This document shows positions 6,741-15,847 of a stretch of DNA of 25,863 nucleotides, one piece after another; position 1 is the stretch's first letter, and each line of letters begins with the position of its first letter. The notes under the pieces were generated by a model. It saw only the letters and a list, made by a program, of their open reading frames with translations, did no database searches and was not told the DNA's origin. Origin of the DNA: Bacteroidota bacterium (GTDB lineage Bacteria; Bacteroidota; Bacteroidia; Chitinophagales; Chitinophagaceae); NCBI GenBank assembly GCA_023392575.1, contig JAEVYV010000117.1, forward strand, positions 1-25,863. The letters run 5' to 3'. The position numbers and the translations under genes are program-made.

Positions 6741-7508
6741 TCAATACTTATAAAAGCTTTTCATTTTCTCCATAAACGAATCTTTTTTGCGCCTTGATAC
6801 TTCCAGCTTCTGGTTGTTGGAGAGAATAATCATTCCCCCTTCTCCGCGCAGGTATTCTTTTACATGCAAAAGATTAACGAGAAAAGATTTGTGCACCCGT
6901 ACAAAGCCCGAATCTTTCAGCAGCTCTTCGTAATCATGAATCGGTTTGGAAGTGCAAACCGCCGGTTGATTGGTGAAATGAAAGTTGGTGTAATTGCCCG
7001 ATGCTTCGGCGTACAAAATATCCGCAAGTTCTACCAACTGGAATCCTTTTAAAGAAGGAAGGCACAGCCTCATGTTTTGCAGTGTGTGTTTCCGGTTTAT
7101 ATTATGCAAAAGGGCTTCAATGTTTTTCTGGCCTGATTTTTCAGCAATGCGTTTGCCTGCCCGCAGAACAGCATCTGCCAGTAATTCTTCGTCCACTGGT
7201 TTTAGCAAATAATCCACAGCACTGAAACGAAATGTTTCAATCATGAATTTGTTGTGTGCTGTAATGAAGATTACTTCAAAGTGGAAGTCTTTCAATTCCG
7301 TCAGCAGTTCCAGCCCGTTTTTTCCCGGCATGGCTATATCCAAGAAAACCAGTTCGGGTTTTAATGCGGAAACTTTCTTCAGGGTTTCATCGGCGCTGCT
7401 GCAGGTGCCTATAACGTTCACCTGCGGACAGGTCAGCTCTAACAACTTTTGCATCGAACGAATGCCTCGGGGTTCGTCGTCAACAATCAGGCTTGGTATG
7501 GAGGTCAT
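6741..7508 (-). CDS. LytTR-type two-component response regulator
   Basis: This 255-residue regulator has a receiver domain (about residues 4-120) with the acidic pair D10/D11, the phosphoacceptor D57 in LVFLDIAMPG, and the conserved lysine in DYLLKPVDE. The C-terminal LytTR DNA-binding domain spans about residues 145-255 (LADILYAEASGNYTNFHF and SFLVNLLHVKEYLRG are typical). The ATG overlaps the kinase stop codon by 4 bases (ATGA), so the two are translationally coupled and are surely cognate partners. LytTR regulators bind direct repeats upstream of their targets. I could not identify such repeats here, and no obvious target gene lies beside the pair. Confidence 0.95.
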   Translation of the reverse strand: MTSIPSLIVDDEPRGIRSMQKLLELTCPQVNVIGTCSSADETLKKVSALKPELVFLDIAMPGKNGLELLTELKDFHFEVIFITAHNKFMIETFRFSAVDYLLKPVDEELLADAVLRAGKRIAEKSGQKNIEALLHNINRKHTLQNMRLCLPSLKGFQLVELADILYAEASGNYTNFHFTNQPAVCTSKPIHDYEELLKDSGFVRVHKSFLVNLLHVKEYLRGEGGMIILSNNQKLEVSRRKKDSFMEKMKSFYKY

Positions 7509-10500
7509 AACGAAGAATTTTTGATTGGTAAACGAAGGGTCACTATGGTTCCTGTGCCCGTGTAGGCAGCCGAAAAGGATTTGTCTTCAATGGCAAGGCT
7601 GCTTTGCAAATTGTATTTTTCATTTAATACCTGAATGCGGTGTTTCACGTTCTCAATCCCAAACGAATGATGGTCAAATGGCGATGCTTTTTTCTTTTGC
7701 AGGGACGCTTCAATCCCTATGCCGGTATCTTCTATGATGCATAAAAGCTGTTCCTCTTTTTGCAAAAAACGGATGTGGATGTTCATTACCTCATTTTCAT
7801 TTGAAATGCCATGCCAGATGGCGTTTTCAATAAAGGGTTGAATCAGCATGGGCGGGAGATAAATTTCTTCGGGCTCTAATTCCCTCGCTACTTCTATGTT
7901 GTAGCGGAAATGGGCGCTCCGGATTAGCTCCATTTCCAGGTAACGCTTTAAATAATTCACCGTGTCTTTTAAGCTGATAAATGGTTGCGAGGATTGGTTC
8001 AGGGTAATGCGCAGCAGGTGGGCAAACTTGCTCAGGTAATGCGATGCCGGTCCGCTTTCTCCATTCAAGATCATTTCCCGAATACTGTTCAGGCAATTGA
8101 AAACAAAATGCGGATTCATTTGGGCATGCAAAGCCTTGATTTCAAATTCAGCCAGTTGGCGGTCGATAGATGCTATTCGTTTCAATTGGCGGACACGTTT
8201 TTTGTAGAACACAAAACTGACTCCCACCAGCAATAGGGCAATTAACAAGTAAAACCATGTTGTTTTCCAAAAAGGCGGATGTATGACAAAATGGATTTTT
8301 TGCACGGCTTCAACCTCCGGGTTGGAAACCGAATAATACTTGATTTCGAGGGCGTATTCATCGGGAGAAAGACTACTGAGCCGGAGAGTAGTTTCTTCAC
8401 CCAAAGGCTTCCATTCTTCATTGTTGAGGCGATAGGCAAAGCGGTTGGCGCTGTGATCTTCAAAATTTATTGCCGAATAGTGAATGGTGATGTTCTTCTG
8501 CCAATGTTTAAGCTCTATATTCTGTGATGGAAAAGCAAAGCTTGTGTCGCCGTCCACATGAAAAGCGTCAATATAAAAGGGTGTCTGGCGAGTGGAACTG
8601 ATATTGATACGATCACTAGTCCACAACACCTTATTATCGTAACCAAACAACATGCGGTTGCTTATTTGGTCGTTCCATGCAAAATTAAAGAGGGATTGCG
8701 GCAGGCTGTCGGCATAGGAGTAACTAATAATTTTGCCATCGCCCTGACGAACAGCGGTAATGTAATTGTGTGAAACAACCCACAGAAAATTATTGGTTCT
8801 TACGGCAAAATAAATTCCATTCTCCGGCAGGCCCTGGGCTGTGCTGGTCTGGTAATATTTCTTTGACCTGGGGTTGAAAAGGAGCACACCGTTGTTTTGG
8901 TTGCATAAAACAAGATTGCCATTTGCATCGCTGTTCAAAGACATGATTTTGACATTGTCCTTGTTGAATCCATCATAGGATTGGATCAAAGTGTCAAACG
9001 CGTCTTTCTTTCGGTTCCATCGTATCAGGCCATTCTCTGCAAACCAAAGATTGCGTTCTCCGTCTTCTGCTACAAAATTTACCACCCGCAGCGGCAGAAA
9101 GCTATCCTGGTTATCGTTGGTAAACCTGCGGATTTCTTTTGCCGTGGGGTTATAACGAATGACTCCACTGCCCCAGTAGGTCTGCATCCAAATGATGCCT
9201 TCGGTATCTTTAAACAGCAAAGACACAGGCCGCCCCTGGAGCAGAGTATCAATAGCAGGGATCAGCACTCTGTCGTAGCGGCTGCTCTTTTCGTCATACC
9301 ACACCAGTCCATCCTGGGTGGCAAACCAAAGGGTATCTTGGTTATAATGGAGCATACTCCAGATTTGGTTGCATGGAAGCGGAAGCTTTTCAAAGGAGAT
9401 GAATTTTTTTAGTTTGTATGTTTCCGCATCCAGCACCGCAAGCGGCAAAAAATGATAGTTGCCTACATACAACAGGTTGTTTCTGCGCAGAAAGCTGTTA
9501 AAAGGGATGGGTGCCGGGTGCGAGTAGGGATGATAAAGAGGGGTGTGGGCAAATGGGATGGAAACAGGATGGAGATCCCCCTGTTTAGTATTCTGCACAA
9601 ACAAGCCATTTTCGGTTCCAATCCATAGCCGCTTTTCTCGGTCCAGCAGAGCGGCCGTGCAAATTTGGCTCCCAAGCAAAACTTCTTTGTCGTAGGTAAA
9701 CGCTAGGGTTTTTGGATTGATGTGGACAAAACGAATCCCGGTAACGGCTTCGTAAATAATAGCAGTGCTGTCGTTAATGGTAAGCCACCGGCTTTGCCAG
9801 TAGATTTTTTGTTTGAGCCACTCGGGTGGCCGGTCTTGCCATTTCACTTCGTCCTTTTCGGTATCGTAAATAACCATTTGCCGCTCAGGCAACGTGCAAA
9901 AAACAATTTTGCTTTTTGACAGCCGGCTACCCATGATCAAAACATTTCCTTTTAATGAATACAGGCCGGGTAATGAGTTCTTATAAGCGTCTATGGGTAA
10001 AAAGCTGTTGCGGCGGCTGTCGTATATAGAAAGATTATAGGTGTTGTCCAGGTGCAGAACGCGGTGGCCGTCCAGCCGGACTACTTTTTTGCCATAATGA
10101 CTACCAATGGCAGCTTGTTTTAATCCTGTTTCGAAGGGTTCGTAGCGAAACCGCAGTTCTCCGGTGCTGTCAAAAGCATAGGCGCCCGTGTAGGTGGTTT
10201 CAACGCAAACTCCGCCATCGGTGTAAGTGGCTTCTTCCACCTGGTTTTGATAAGCGGCGATCGTTCCGTTTCCATCGATAATCAGATTGGTAAACCTGTT
10301 TTTGGCTACATCCATCCATTGGGCTCCCTTGTTGCTGTAAAGCAATAATTTTTCGCCGTCGCTTACTACATTGCGCAGGTTATCTGTAAGCAAACCTTTT
10401 TTGTCGGAAGTTTGATAATACTGCTTGAATTCTTTTCCATCAAAGCGGTTCAACCCGTTTGTGGTGCTGATCCAGATATAGCCGTATTTGTCTTGTGCAA

Positions 10501-10633
10501 GCCCTGTTACAAAATTGCCTGAAAGCCCATTGGCAGCCGAGTAGCTAAGGAAATCTTTTTCCCGTAAAGGTTGGGCAAAACAAGGCTGGCAGGTAAGAAA
10601 AATAAAAAGGAGCCTTGCAAAACAGGACTGCAT
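7505..10633 (-). CDS. Reg_prop/Y_Y_Y sensor histidine kinase (LytS/His_kinase type)
   Basis: This is a 1042-residue membrane sensor. A signal peptide (about residues 1-20) leads into a periplasmic two-bladed-propeller-like region of Reg_prop repeats (YIWISTTNGLNRFDG near the start, RLWIGTENGLF, TLWFATQDGLVWYD, NLWFAENGLIRWN further on). A Y_Y_Y domain (about 700-780) and one membrane helix (about 790-811) follow. The cytoplasmic end is a PF06580-type kinase with the phosphoacceptor H842 in QMNPHFVFNCLNS, an N-box (FIENAIWHGI) and a glycine box (EDTGIGIEASL). Unlike many Bacteroidota propeller sensors it is not a one-protein hybrid; the receiver is the adjacent LytTR protein. Propeller sensors often detect glycans, but no polysaccharide-utilisation genes are nearby, so the signal is unknown. 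Confidence 0.95.
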   Translation of the reverse strand: MQSCFARLLFIFLTCQPCFAQPLREKDFLSYSAANGLSGNFVTGLAQDKYGYIWISTTNGLNRFDGKEFKQYYQTSDKKGLLTDNLRNVVSDGEKLLLYSNKGAQWMDVAKNRFTNLIIDGNGTIAAYQNQVEEATYTDGGVCVETTYTGAYAFDSTGELRFRYEPFETGLKQAAIGSHYGKKVVRLDGHRVLHLDNTYNLSIYDSRRNSFLPIDAYKNSLPGLYSLKGNVLIMGSRLSKSKIVFCTLPERQMVIYDTEKDEVKWQDRPPEWLKQKIYWQSRWLTINDSTAIIYEAVTGIRFVHINPKTLAFTYDKEVLLGSQICTAALLDREKRLWIGTENGLFVQNTKQGDLHPVSIPFAHTPLYHPYSHPAPIPFNSFLRRNNLLYVGNYHFLPLAVLDAETYKLKKFISFEKLPLPCNQIWSMLHYNQDTLWFATQDGLVWYDEKSSRYDRVLIPAIDTLLQGRPVSLLFKDTEGIIWMQTYWGSGVIRYNPTAKEIRRFTNDNQDSFLPLRVVNFVAEDGERNLWFAENGLIRWNRKKDAFDTLIQSYDGFNKDNVKIMSLNSDANGNLVLCNQNNGVLLFNPRSKKYYQTSTAQGLPENGIYFAVRTNNFLWVVSHNYITAVRQGDGKIISYSYADSLPQSLFNFAWNDQISNRMLFGYDNKVLWTSDRINISSTRQTPFYIDAFHVDGDTSFAFPSQNIELKHWQKNITIHYSAINFEDHSANRFAYRLNNEEWKPLGEETTLRLSSLSPDEYALEIKYYSVSNPEVEAVQKIHFVIHPPFWKTTWFYLLIALLLVGVSFVFYKKRVRQLKRIASIDRQLAEFEIKALHAQMNPHFVFNCLNSIREMILNGESGPASHYLSKFAHLLRITLNQSSQPFISLKDTVNYLKRYLEMELIRSAHFRYNIEVARELEPEEIYLPPMLIQPFIENAIWHGISNENEVMNIHIRFLQKEEQLLCIIEDTGIGIEASLQKKKASPFDHHSFGIENVKHRIQVLNEKYNLQSSLAIEDKSFSAAYTGTGTIVTLRLPIKNSSL

Positions 10634-11075
10634 AAAAGTGATGGTTAAGCTGCTTCTTAAAATTACGTTCTTGTTTTGATGAAAAGAATGATCGACCGGT
10701 TGAAGAATAAGGTTCGTGTTTTTTACACCATCAAGAACACTTGGTCAGATTCAGCATTGCAAATGATACCCGTTACTGCCGCTTATGAAAACAAAGCCAC
10801 CGTTCGTAAAGAGCCATCTTCATATGGTGTATTTATATTATAATTTTTCTCAGTGCAATGGCTTTGCTGCGCCCCGCCATCCAATTATTCGCCGATAAAC
10901 TCACAATTACTCCTCCTAAATCGAAGACACAGGTTTCAATCAGTCATTCTAACGAAAGGCAAGATGGTTTTGAAGAACAATGATCGCTTATAAAACATGG
11001 CGATTGGCAGGGTGTCTGATGAGATAGTCAAGACCGGTTTCGAGAACGAATTATAAACTATTAAAACCATTAATT
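10634..11075. other. Gene-poor stretch with two short open frames
   Basis: This 442-base stretch separates the divergent sensor kinase from the frameshifted gene. I see no terminator, RNA gene or repeat in it. It holds two consecutive short plus-strand open frames (10679-10843 and 10858-10983), listed separately or under findings, and must also contain the promoter of the kinase and of the 11076 gene. No clean TAnnTTTG box stands out for either. A TAATTTTA on the minus strand just before the kinase start is a weak candidate. Confidence 0.6.
10679..10843 (+). CDS. Possible 54-residue small protein
   Basis: An ATG-initiated frame of 54 codons begins MKRMIDRLKNKVRV, a basic N-terminal half, and ends PSSYGVFIL before TAA. 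It is too short to trust on length alone and I recognise no family. The start lies 45 bases upstream of the kinase start, transcribed divergently. It could be a real small protein, a remnant of a decayed gene, or chance. A second frame of 41 codons (10858-10983) starts 14 bases after its stop. Confidence 0.22.
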   Translation: MKRMIDRLKNKVRVFYTIKNTWSDSALQMIPVTAAYENKATVRKEPSSYGVFIL

Positions 11076-11658
11076 ATGGCAACGAATCTAAGGCTAAGGA
11101 TACGCAGCGTAAAATGTGTAGACGAAACCGGCAATTGGGCCGCAGAAAAATTTGGAAATGATGAAATTCATCTTGGAGGTTTTTTAATTGATGACATGGG
11201 CAAGCCTTACAAGCTTTCACCCCTCAGCATTTACCCGCATTTTGACGATGGCGAAGAAAAAAAATTTCAGCCACCAAGAGAAATTTGGGATTTCAACCTG
11301 GTAGCTAACCCTGATTGGCCAAAAAAAATGACTGCCGGCTTTTTTGTTGTTTGAAAAGGATGTTTTTGGCGATGCACAAACTATGTGCGATAAAACTTTT
11401 AACAAGCTGGAACAGGAGCTGATAAATAATAGCCCTGAGGCTTTAAAAGCTGTGGCAAATTATGTGATATCGGATTTGTACAGAAAGTATTCAGATGATG
11501 TTTTTCCACTAGTCACAGGCTCTGTGAATATTCCTTCCTCCAATTATACATGGAACGGAAGCCTTGTTTCTCAACCCGCAATGGTGGAGTTTAGAGGGAA
11601 CGACGGCCGCTACCAGCTGGTTTACGACTGGGAGCTTTACGAACTAGTGCTTGTGTAA
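11076..11658 (+). pseudogene. Frameshifted gene of unknown function (two overlapping frames)
   Basis: Two frames appear to be one gene of about 193 residues. The first frame (11076-11354, 92 residues, ATG start after an A-rich leader) ends in AGFFVV-stop. The second frame is open only from 11332, has no ATG near its beginning, and continues with FEKDVFGDAQTMCDKTF to the TAA/TGA-free end at 11658 (final stop TAA). Skipping one base within the six-T run 11340-11345, or a +1 shift at GTT-TGA (11349-11354), joins them smoothly. The product would be a soluble protein without signal peptide: a beta-rich N-terminal half (DEIHLGGFLIDDMG, FDDGEEKKF), a helical middle (NKLEQELINNSPEALKAVANYV) and a beta-rich end. 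I do not recognise the family. Mutation, sequence error and programmed frameshift all remain possible. Confidence 0.65.
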
Positions 11659-11719
11659 GCATAACAGCAAGATGTATAAAGCATCTATTAAAATTTATAT
11701 AAACCACTAAAATGTTTTT

Positions 11720-14700
11720 ATGCGAAACATCTTATTAGCAATAATTATTGTTTTTGTTTCAGCTTATTCCTATGCGCAAGTACAGGAATCATGGGTGACA
11801 AGAACCCGTTGGTCGAGTGAATCTTTTTTTGACGCAGCTAATGATGTAGTGGTAGATAATGCAGGGAATGTTTATGTTGTGGGCACTATCGAGGATGGTG
11901 ATTCTTTTATAGATGAAGATGATCCCGATGGAATGGTAACTATTAAATACGACAAAAATGGTAACCTGCTTTGGAAAACACTATTTCGCCGCGTGCAACT
12001 TGAAGGCTCGTCTATTGCTATAGATCAAATTGGAAATGTTTATGTGATGGGCTTTCAATATTTCAGAGGATCCGGAGAAAGTGTTAGAACCGATTTTGTG
12101 ACCATTAAATACAATTCAAATGGTGTGCAGCAATGGCAAAGAAGTTATAATGGTCCAAATTCCAGAGGAAAGACAGGATACCTGGGCCTGGATGCGGCAA
12201 ATAATGTTTATATCGCAGGAACCAGCATGGGGGAAGAAGACAATGATTCAGAGGAGCCGCTGCAACCTGATTATGCTATTATTAAGTATGATAATAATGG
12301 AAACCAGCTATGGGTTAAAAGATATAATGGAGCTGCACTTGCAAACAGGATAGATGAACTTAGAGGAATGATCGTTGACCCCGCAGGAAATATATATGTT
12401 ACCGGTACAAGTCAGAAAGACGGACGAATTAGCACAACAACAATTAAGTATGGAACTGACGGAACAGAAATTTGGGTGAGACGCAACAATAAAACTTCGA
12501 TTTCAATAGACGAAGGAAATGAAATAACCTACGACCTTAAAGGGAACATTTATGTTGCAGGAGGATACAAAGACGGTCCAAATTTTGGATTTGAAACGAT
12601 TAAATACAGTAACAACGGAGAACAGCTGTGGACAAGTTACTATGTTATTCCAGGCAGTTATTTTGGGAAGGCAACATCATTAGTAGTTGACAATTCAGAA
12701 AATTGCTACATCGTTGGATTTAGCCGGAATGGCAATGACGATCTTAAAGTAATAAAATATAATAATGCTGGTGCCGAACAGTGGATCAGTACTTATAATG
12801 CAAGTCCGCCATCAAGTTTACTTGGAGTGCTGTTCCAATATGAGGATTTTATCGCCAATATAGCATTGGGAGCTGATGCCAATCTTTATATTGCAACTAC
12901 AGTACGCAACAATTTCCTGACAATAAAATACAATTCATCGACTGGGGCTTTAATCTGGGAAAAAGAATATAATGGACCTGAAAGCGCATATAATACTGAC
13001 AATGCCCGGTCTATATGGTTAGACGCTTTAGATAATGTCTATGTTACCGGTACAAGTAATGCTGGTACAGTTGGTCGTTTCGATATGACAACCATCAAAT
13101 ATAGCCAATGTACACTCACATGTCCCGGTACCATAGAAGTAAATACAGACCCTGGTCAATGCGGCACAATAGTTAATTATACAGTAACAACAACGGGTGA
13201 TTGCGGAGAGCTTGAATATCCTTCAATCAATGGCGTCAGCTGGGCTCCCGGCAATTTTTTTAACGCCGGTCATTATTATACTACAGTTAAATCACCTAAC
13301 ACCGGTGAAACTTGCCGGTTTACAATTTATGTTAACGACAATGAGTTTCCTGTTATAACTTATTGTCCACCAAATAGAACTGTAAACGTAGAGACAGGTG
13401 TTTGCTATGCTAGCGCTGCAACTGTCAATGCTGGTATAGCAACAGCAACAGATAATTGTAGTGTAACAGTGACAGGAACACGCAGTGATGGATTGGCACT
13501 TACTGCCAATTATCCGGTGGGAAGCACCACTATCACATGGAAGGCAAGAGATGAACAGGCTAACACAGTCACCTGCACCCAAACTATAACAGTTGTTGAC
13601 AATGTGCCACCGGAAATCTCAAATGTTTCTTTAAGCAAAGCAGTGTTGGCTCCGCCCAACCACAAGATGATAGATGTAACAGTTGATTATACTGTTGCCG
13701 ATAACTGTTCAGCAACAGTTACAGTCTCTGTTACAAGTGATGAGCCGGAATCAGGATTAAGCCATGGGGACCAGGGGCCTGATATTGTGAAAATAGACGA
13801 CCATCATTGGCAATTACGTGCAGAACGGGATGGGAAAGGAGATGGGAGAGTATATACCATTGCTATAACCGCTGTAGATCCGTCAAATAATACAACTACA
13901 GAAACCCGGACGGTTGTTGTAGCGCATAACATTGGGTCGCCGCATTCGGGTACTGCCGTGAAAGTGGGCAGTACGGTAAATTTTGCCGGCACTTTCTGGG
14001 ATGTAGCGGGTAGCAAGCACACAGCACAGTGGGTTATTGATGATAAAACCGCAGTGAAAGGAATAGTGGCAGAACCATCCGGCATGAAAAATGGAACAGT
14101 AACGGGCTCGTATAAATTTACATCGCCCGGTGTTTACAAACTCAAAATGAATATCACCGATCAGAAAGGGGTTACCACTACCACAAGCACCAATGGAGAT
14201 TTGGAAGCGATCGTAGTGGTTTACGATCCCAACGGCGGTTACATTTACGGTGGCGGCTATTATTCTTCTCCTGCCGGTGCTTTAAAAAACAACCCGAACA
14301 TAAGAGGGGATGTGGGTTATGGCTTTAGTGTAAACTATTTCAAGACTGCAACCAATCCAAAAGGTGAAACACAGTTTGAACTCAAAGCAGGCAATCTTGA
14401 ATTTAACGCAGTGAATTTTGATTATCTTGCTGTTTCTGGCGCTAAGGCCCAATTTAAAGGTATGGGAAGAATAACAGGAGACCAAAGTGGCTATGGATTT
14501 GTTATGACTGTTATTGATGGACAATTAGATGGAAGTGGAACAGATAAAGTACGTGTCAAGATCTATAACAAAAACACAGGTGTTGTGGTGTACGACGATC
14601 AACCAGGTGCCAGTGACGCTGCAGATCCTGTAACGGCAGTGGGTACAAACAGCGTTATCACCATCAGCAATACAGGCATACGTACAAAATCGGCGTCCGA

Positions 14701-14971
14701 TGCAATGGTGACCGAAGTTGCTGCTCAATTAGAAGTAACGGCAATGCCTAATCCAAGCAAAACATCTTTCAACTTAAAACTGAGAAGCAGCAGCGCAGAA
14801 AAAATAAAAATGTATGTTATGGATGTGCACGGAAGGACTATTGAAGAAAGAAATGTAGTTGCAGATCGGGTGATTACCCTGGGCAGTGACTACAGGCCCG
14901 GAACTTATATTGTAAAGCTTGTTCAAGGCACAGAGTATAAGCAGGTAAAGTTGGTCAAACTACCAGACTAA
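11720..14971 (+). CDS. Secreted SBBP-repeat / HYR protein with T9SS sorting domain
   Basis: This 1083-residue protein is probably cell-surface bound or secreted. A signal peptide (about residues 1-20, ending SYAQ) is followed by at least seven SBBP-type propeller repeats (residues about 45-470; cores such as GNVYVVGT, NNVYIAGTS, GNIYVTGTS, DNVYVTGTS). Next come a cysteine-containing region and HYR-like domains (about 475-720; CPPNRTVN, ATDNCSVTV, ADNCSATVTV), and a PKD-like segment (about 750-840). A module of about 150 residues (YYSSPAGALKNNPNIRG to KVRVKIYNKNTG) precedes the type A T9SS sorting domain (about 1003-1083; AMPNPSKTSFNLKL, PGTYIVKLVQG). It is therefore exported by Sec, then across the outer membrane by T9SS. 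No enzyme domain is seen; adhesion or scaffolding is inference. The first two thirds are AT-richer than the neighbours. Confidence 0.93.
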   Translation: MRNILLAIIIVFVSAYSYAQVQESWVTRTRWSSESFFDAANDVVVDNAGNVYVVGTIEDGDSFIDEDDPDGMVTIKYDKNGNLLWKTLFRRVQLEGSSIAIDQIGNVYVMGFQYFRGSGESVRTDFVTIKYNSNGVQQWQRSYNGPNSRGKTGYLGLDAANNVYIAGTSMGEEDNDSEEPLQPDYAIIKYDNNGNQLWVKRYNGAALANRIDELRGMIVDPAGNIYVTGTSQKDGRISTTTIKYGTDGTEIWVRRNNKTSISIDEGNEITYDLKGNIYVAGGYKDGPNFGFETIKYSNNGEQLWTSYYVIPGSYFGKATSLVVDNSENCYIVGFSRNGNDDLKVIKYNNAGAEQWISTYNASPPSSLLGVLFQYEDFIANIALGADANLYIATTVRNNFLTIKYNSSTGALIWEKEYNGPESAYNTDNARSIWLDALDNVYVTGTSNAGTVGRFDMTTIKYSQCTLTCPGTIEVNTDPGQCGTIVNYTVTTTGDCGELEYPSINGVSWAPGNFFNAGHYYTTVKSPNTGETCRFTIYVNDNEFPVITYCPPNRTVNVETGVCYASAATVNAGIATATDNCSVTVTGTRSDGLALTANYPVGSTTITWKARDEQANTVTCTQTITVVDNVPPEISNVSLSKAVLAPPNHKMIDVTVDYTVADNCSATVTVSVTSDEPESGLSHGDQGPDIVKIDDHHWQLRAERDGKGDGRVYTIAITAVDPSNNTTTETRTVVVAHNIGSPHSGTAVKVGSTVNFAGTFWDVAGSKHTAQWVIDDKTAVKGIVAEPSGMKNGTVTGSYKFTSPGVYKLKMNITDQKGVTTTTSTNGDLEAIVVVYDPNGGYIYGGGYYSSPAGALKNNPNIRGDVGYGFSVNYFKTATNPKGETQFELKAGNLEFNAVNFDYLAVSGAKAQFKGMGRITGDQSGYGFVMTVIDGQLDGSGTDKVRVKIYNKNTGVVVYDDQPGASDAADPVTAVGTNSVITISNTGIRTKSASDAMVTEVAAQLEVTAMPNPSKTSFNLKLRSSSAEKIKMYVMDVHGRTIEERNVVADRVITLGSDYRPGTYIVKLVQGTEYKQVKLVKLPD

Positions 14972-14988
14972 TTGCTTGAGCCAAAATT

Positions 14989-15018
14989 AAAATCCCCGCA
15001 CCAGGCGGGGATTTTTTA
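14989..15018. terminator. Bidirectional Rho-independent terminator
   Basis: AAAATCCCCGC (14989-14999) and GCGGGGATTTT (15005-15015) form a perfect 11-bp stem with a 5-base loop, followed by TT on the plus strand and by TTTTAATTTTGG on the minus strand. It closes both the secreted protein gene and the convergent YebC gene, whose stop codon begins directly at 15016-15018. Confidence 0.88.
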
Positions 15019-15738
15019 TTGTAAGTTATGAAACACTTTTTGCACGTCTTCGTCCTGCTCCAGTTTGTCCACCAGTTTTAAAACCTCTTGTGCCTGTTCT
15101 TCCGGTAATTCAACCGTGGTGGTGGGGATCCATTCCACTTCTGAAGTTAGTGGCGCAATGCCTTTTTCCTCCAGGGCTTTTTGCATGTTTCCAAAATCAT
15201 TGAAAGCGCATCGAAGCACGATCACTTCCTCATCATTTTCGCCGGTTCCTTCGCCCATCTCTTCCAGCCCATGATCAATCAGTTCAAACTCCAGTTCTTC
15301 GGTATTAATTCCTTCGGGTTTTAATTTAAACACGCCCATTTTTTTAAACTGAAAACTTACACTGCCGCTATTGCCTAAGGCGCCACCGCCTTTGTTGAAA
15401 ATGGCCTTTACATTCGCTACCGTTCTTACATGATTATCGGTGGCTGTTTCCACCAGTACTGCCACGCCATGAGGCGCATACCCTTCGTACAGGATCTCTT
15501 CATAATTCTCCATCTCCTTTCCCTGTGCCCTTTTAATGGCTGCCTCTACGCGGTCCTTGGGCATGTTTACGCTTTTGGCATTGGCCATACAGCGCCGAAG
15601 GGCAGGGTTGGTATTCGGATCAGGACCACCGGCTTTTACAGCAATGGCAATCTCTTTTCCAATACGGGTAAACTGTTTGGCCATGCGGTCCCAGCGGGCA
15701 AACATGGTACTCTTTCTTACTTCAAATATGCGACCCAT
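15016..15738 (-). CDS. YebC/PmpR family protein
   Basis: This 240-residue cytoplasmic protein is of the YebC/TACO1 family. Family features: the N-terminal FEVRKSTMFARWDRMAKQF, DPNTNPALRR and PKDRVEAAIKRAQG in the first domain, then YEGYAPHGVAVLVE, TDNHVRTVANVKAIFNKGGG and FQFKKMGVF. Members have been described both as DNA-binding regulators and as ribosome-associated factors that help translate difficult proline stretches, so a purely transcriptional label is unsafe. I use the ATG at 15738 (MGRIFEVRK), which matches the usual N-terminus; an in-frame ATG at 15786 would add 16 residues that look non-native. A -7 box at 15825-15832 is consistent with either start. Confidence 0.95.
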   Translation of the reverse strand: MGRIFEVRKSTMFARWDRMAKQFTRIGKEIAIAVKAGGPDPNTNPALRRCMANAKSVNMPKDRVEAAIKRAQGKEMENYEEILYEGYAPHGVAVLVETATDNHVRTVANVKAIFNKGGGALGNSGSVSFQFKKMGVFKLKPEGINTEELEFELIDHGLEEMGEGTGENDEEVIVLRCAFNDFGNMQKALEEKGIAPLTSEVEWIPTTTVELPEEQAQEVLKLVDKLEQDEDVQKVFHNLQ

Positions 15739-15824
15739 AATAAAGTTTGTGGTTTGTATTTGTAGATGCTCCTGAGCTTTTGCCATCCCTTTTTATGCAA
15801 GGTGGGCAATGCTTCAGGCGGTTG

Positions 15825-15832
15825 CAAAAGTA
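15825..15832 (-). promoter_or_regulatory. -7 promoter box upstream of yebC
   Basis: The minus strand reads TACTTTTG, an exact TAnnTTTG match. Transcription would start near 15820, about 80 bases before the preferred start at 15738. No clear -33 TTTG lies at the best distance. Confidence 0.5.
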
Positions 15833-15847
15833 CAACATGACAAATAA

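Noticed and set aside
11720..13110. Repeated short DNA words in the propeller region as a tandem repeat or CRISPR-like array
   Set aside because: The repeats are protein-level SBBP repeats with variable DNA and spacing, inside one long open frame.
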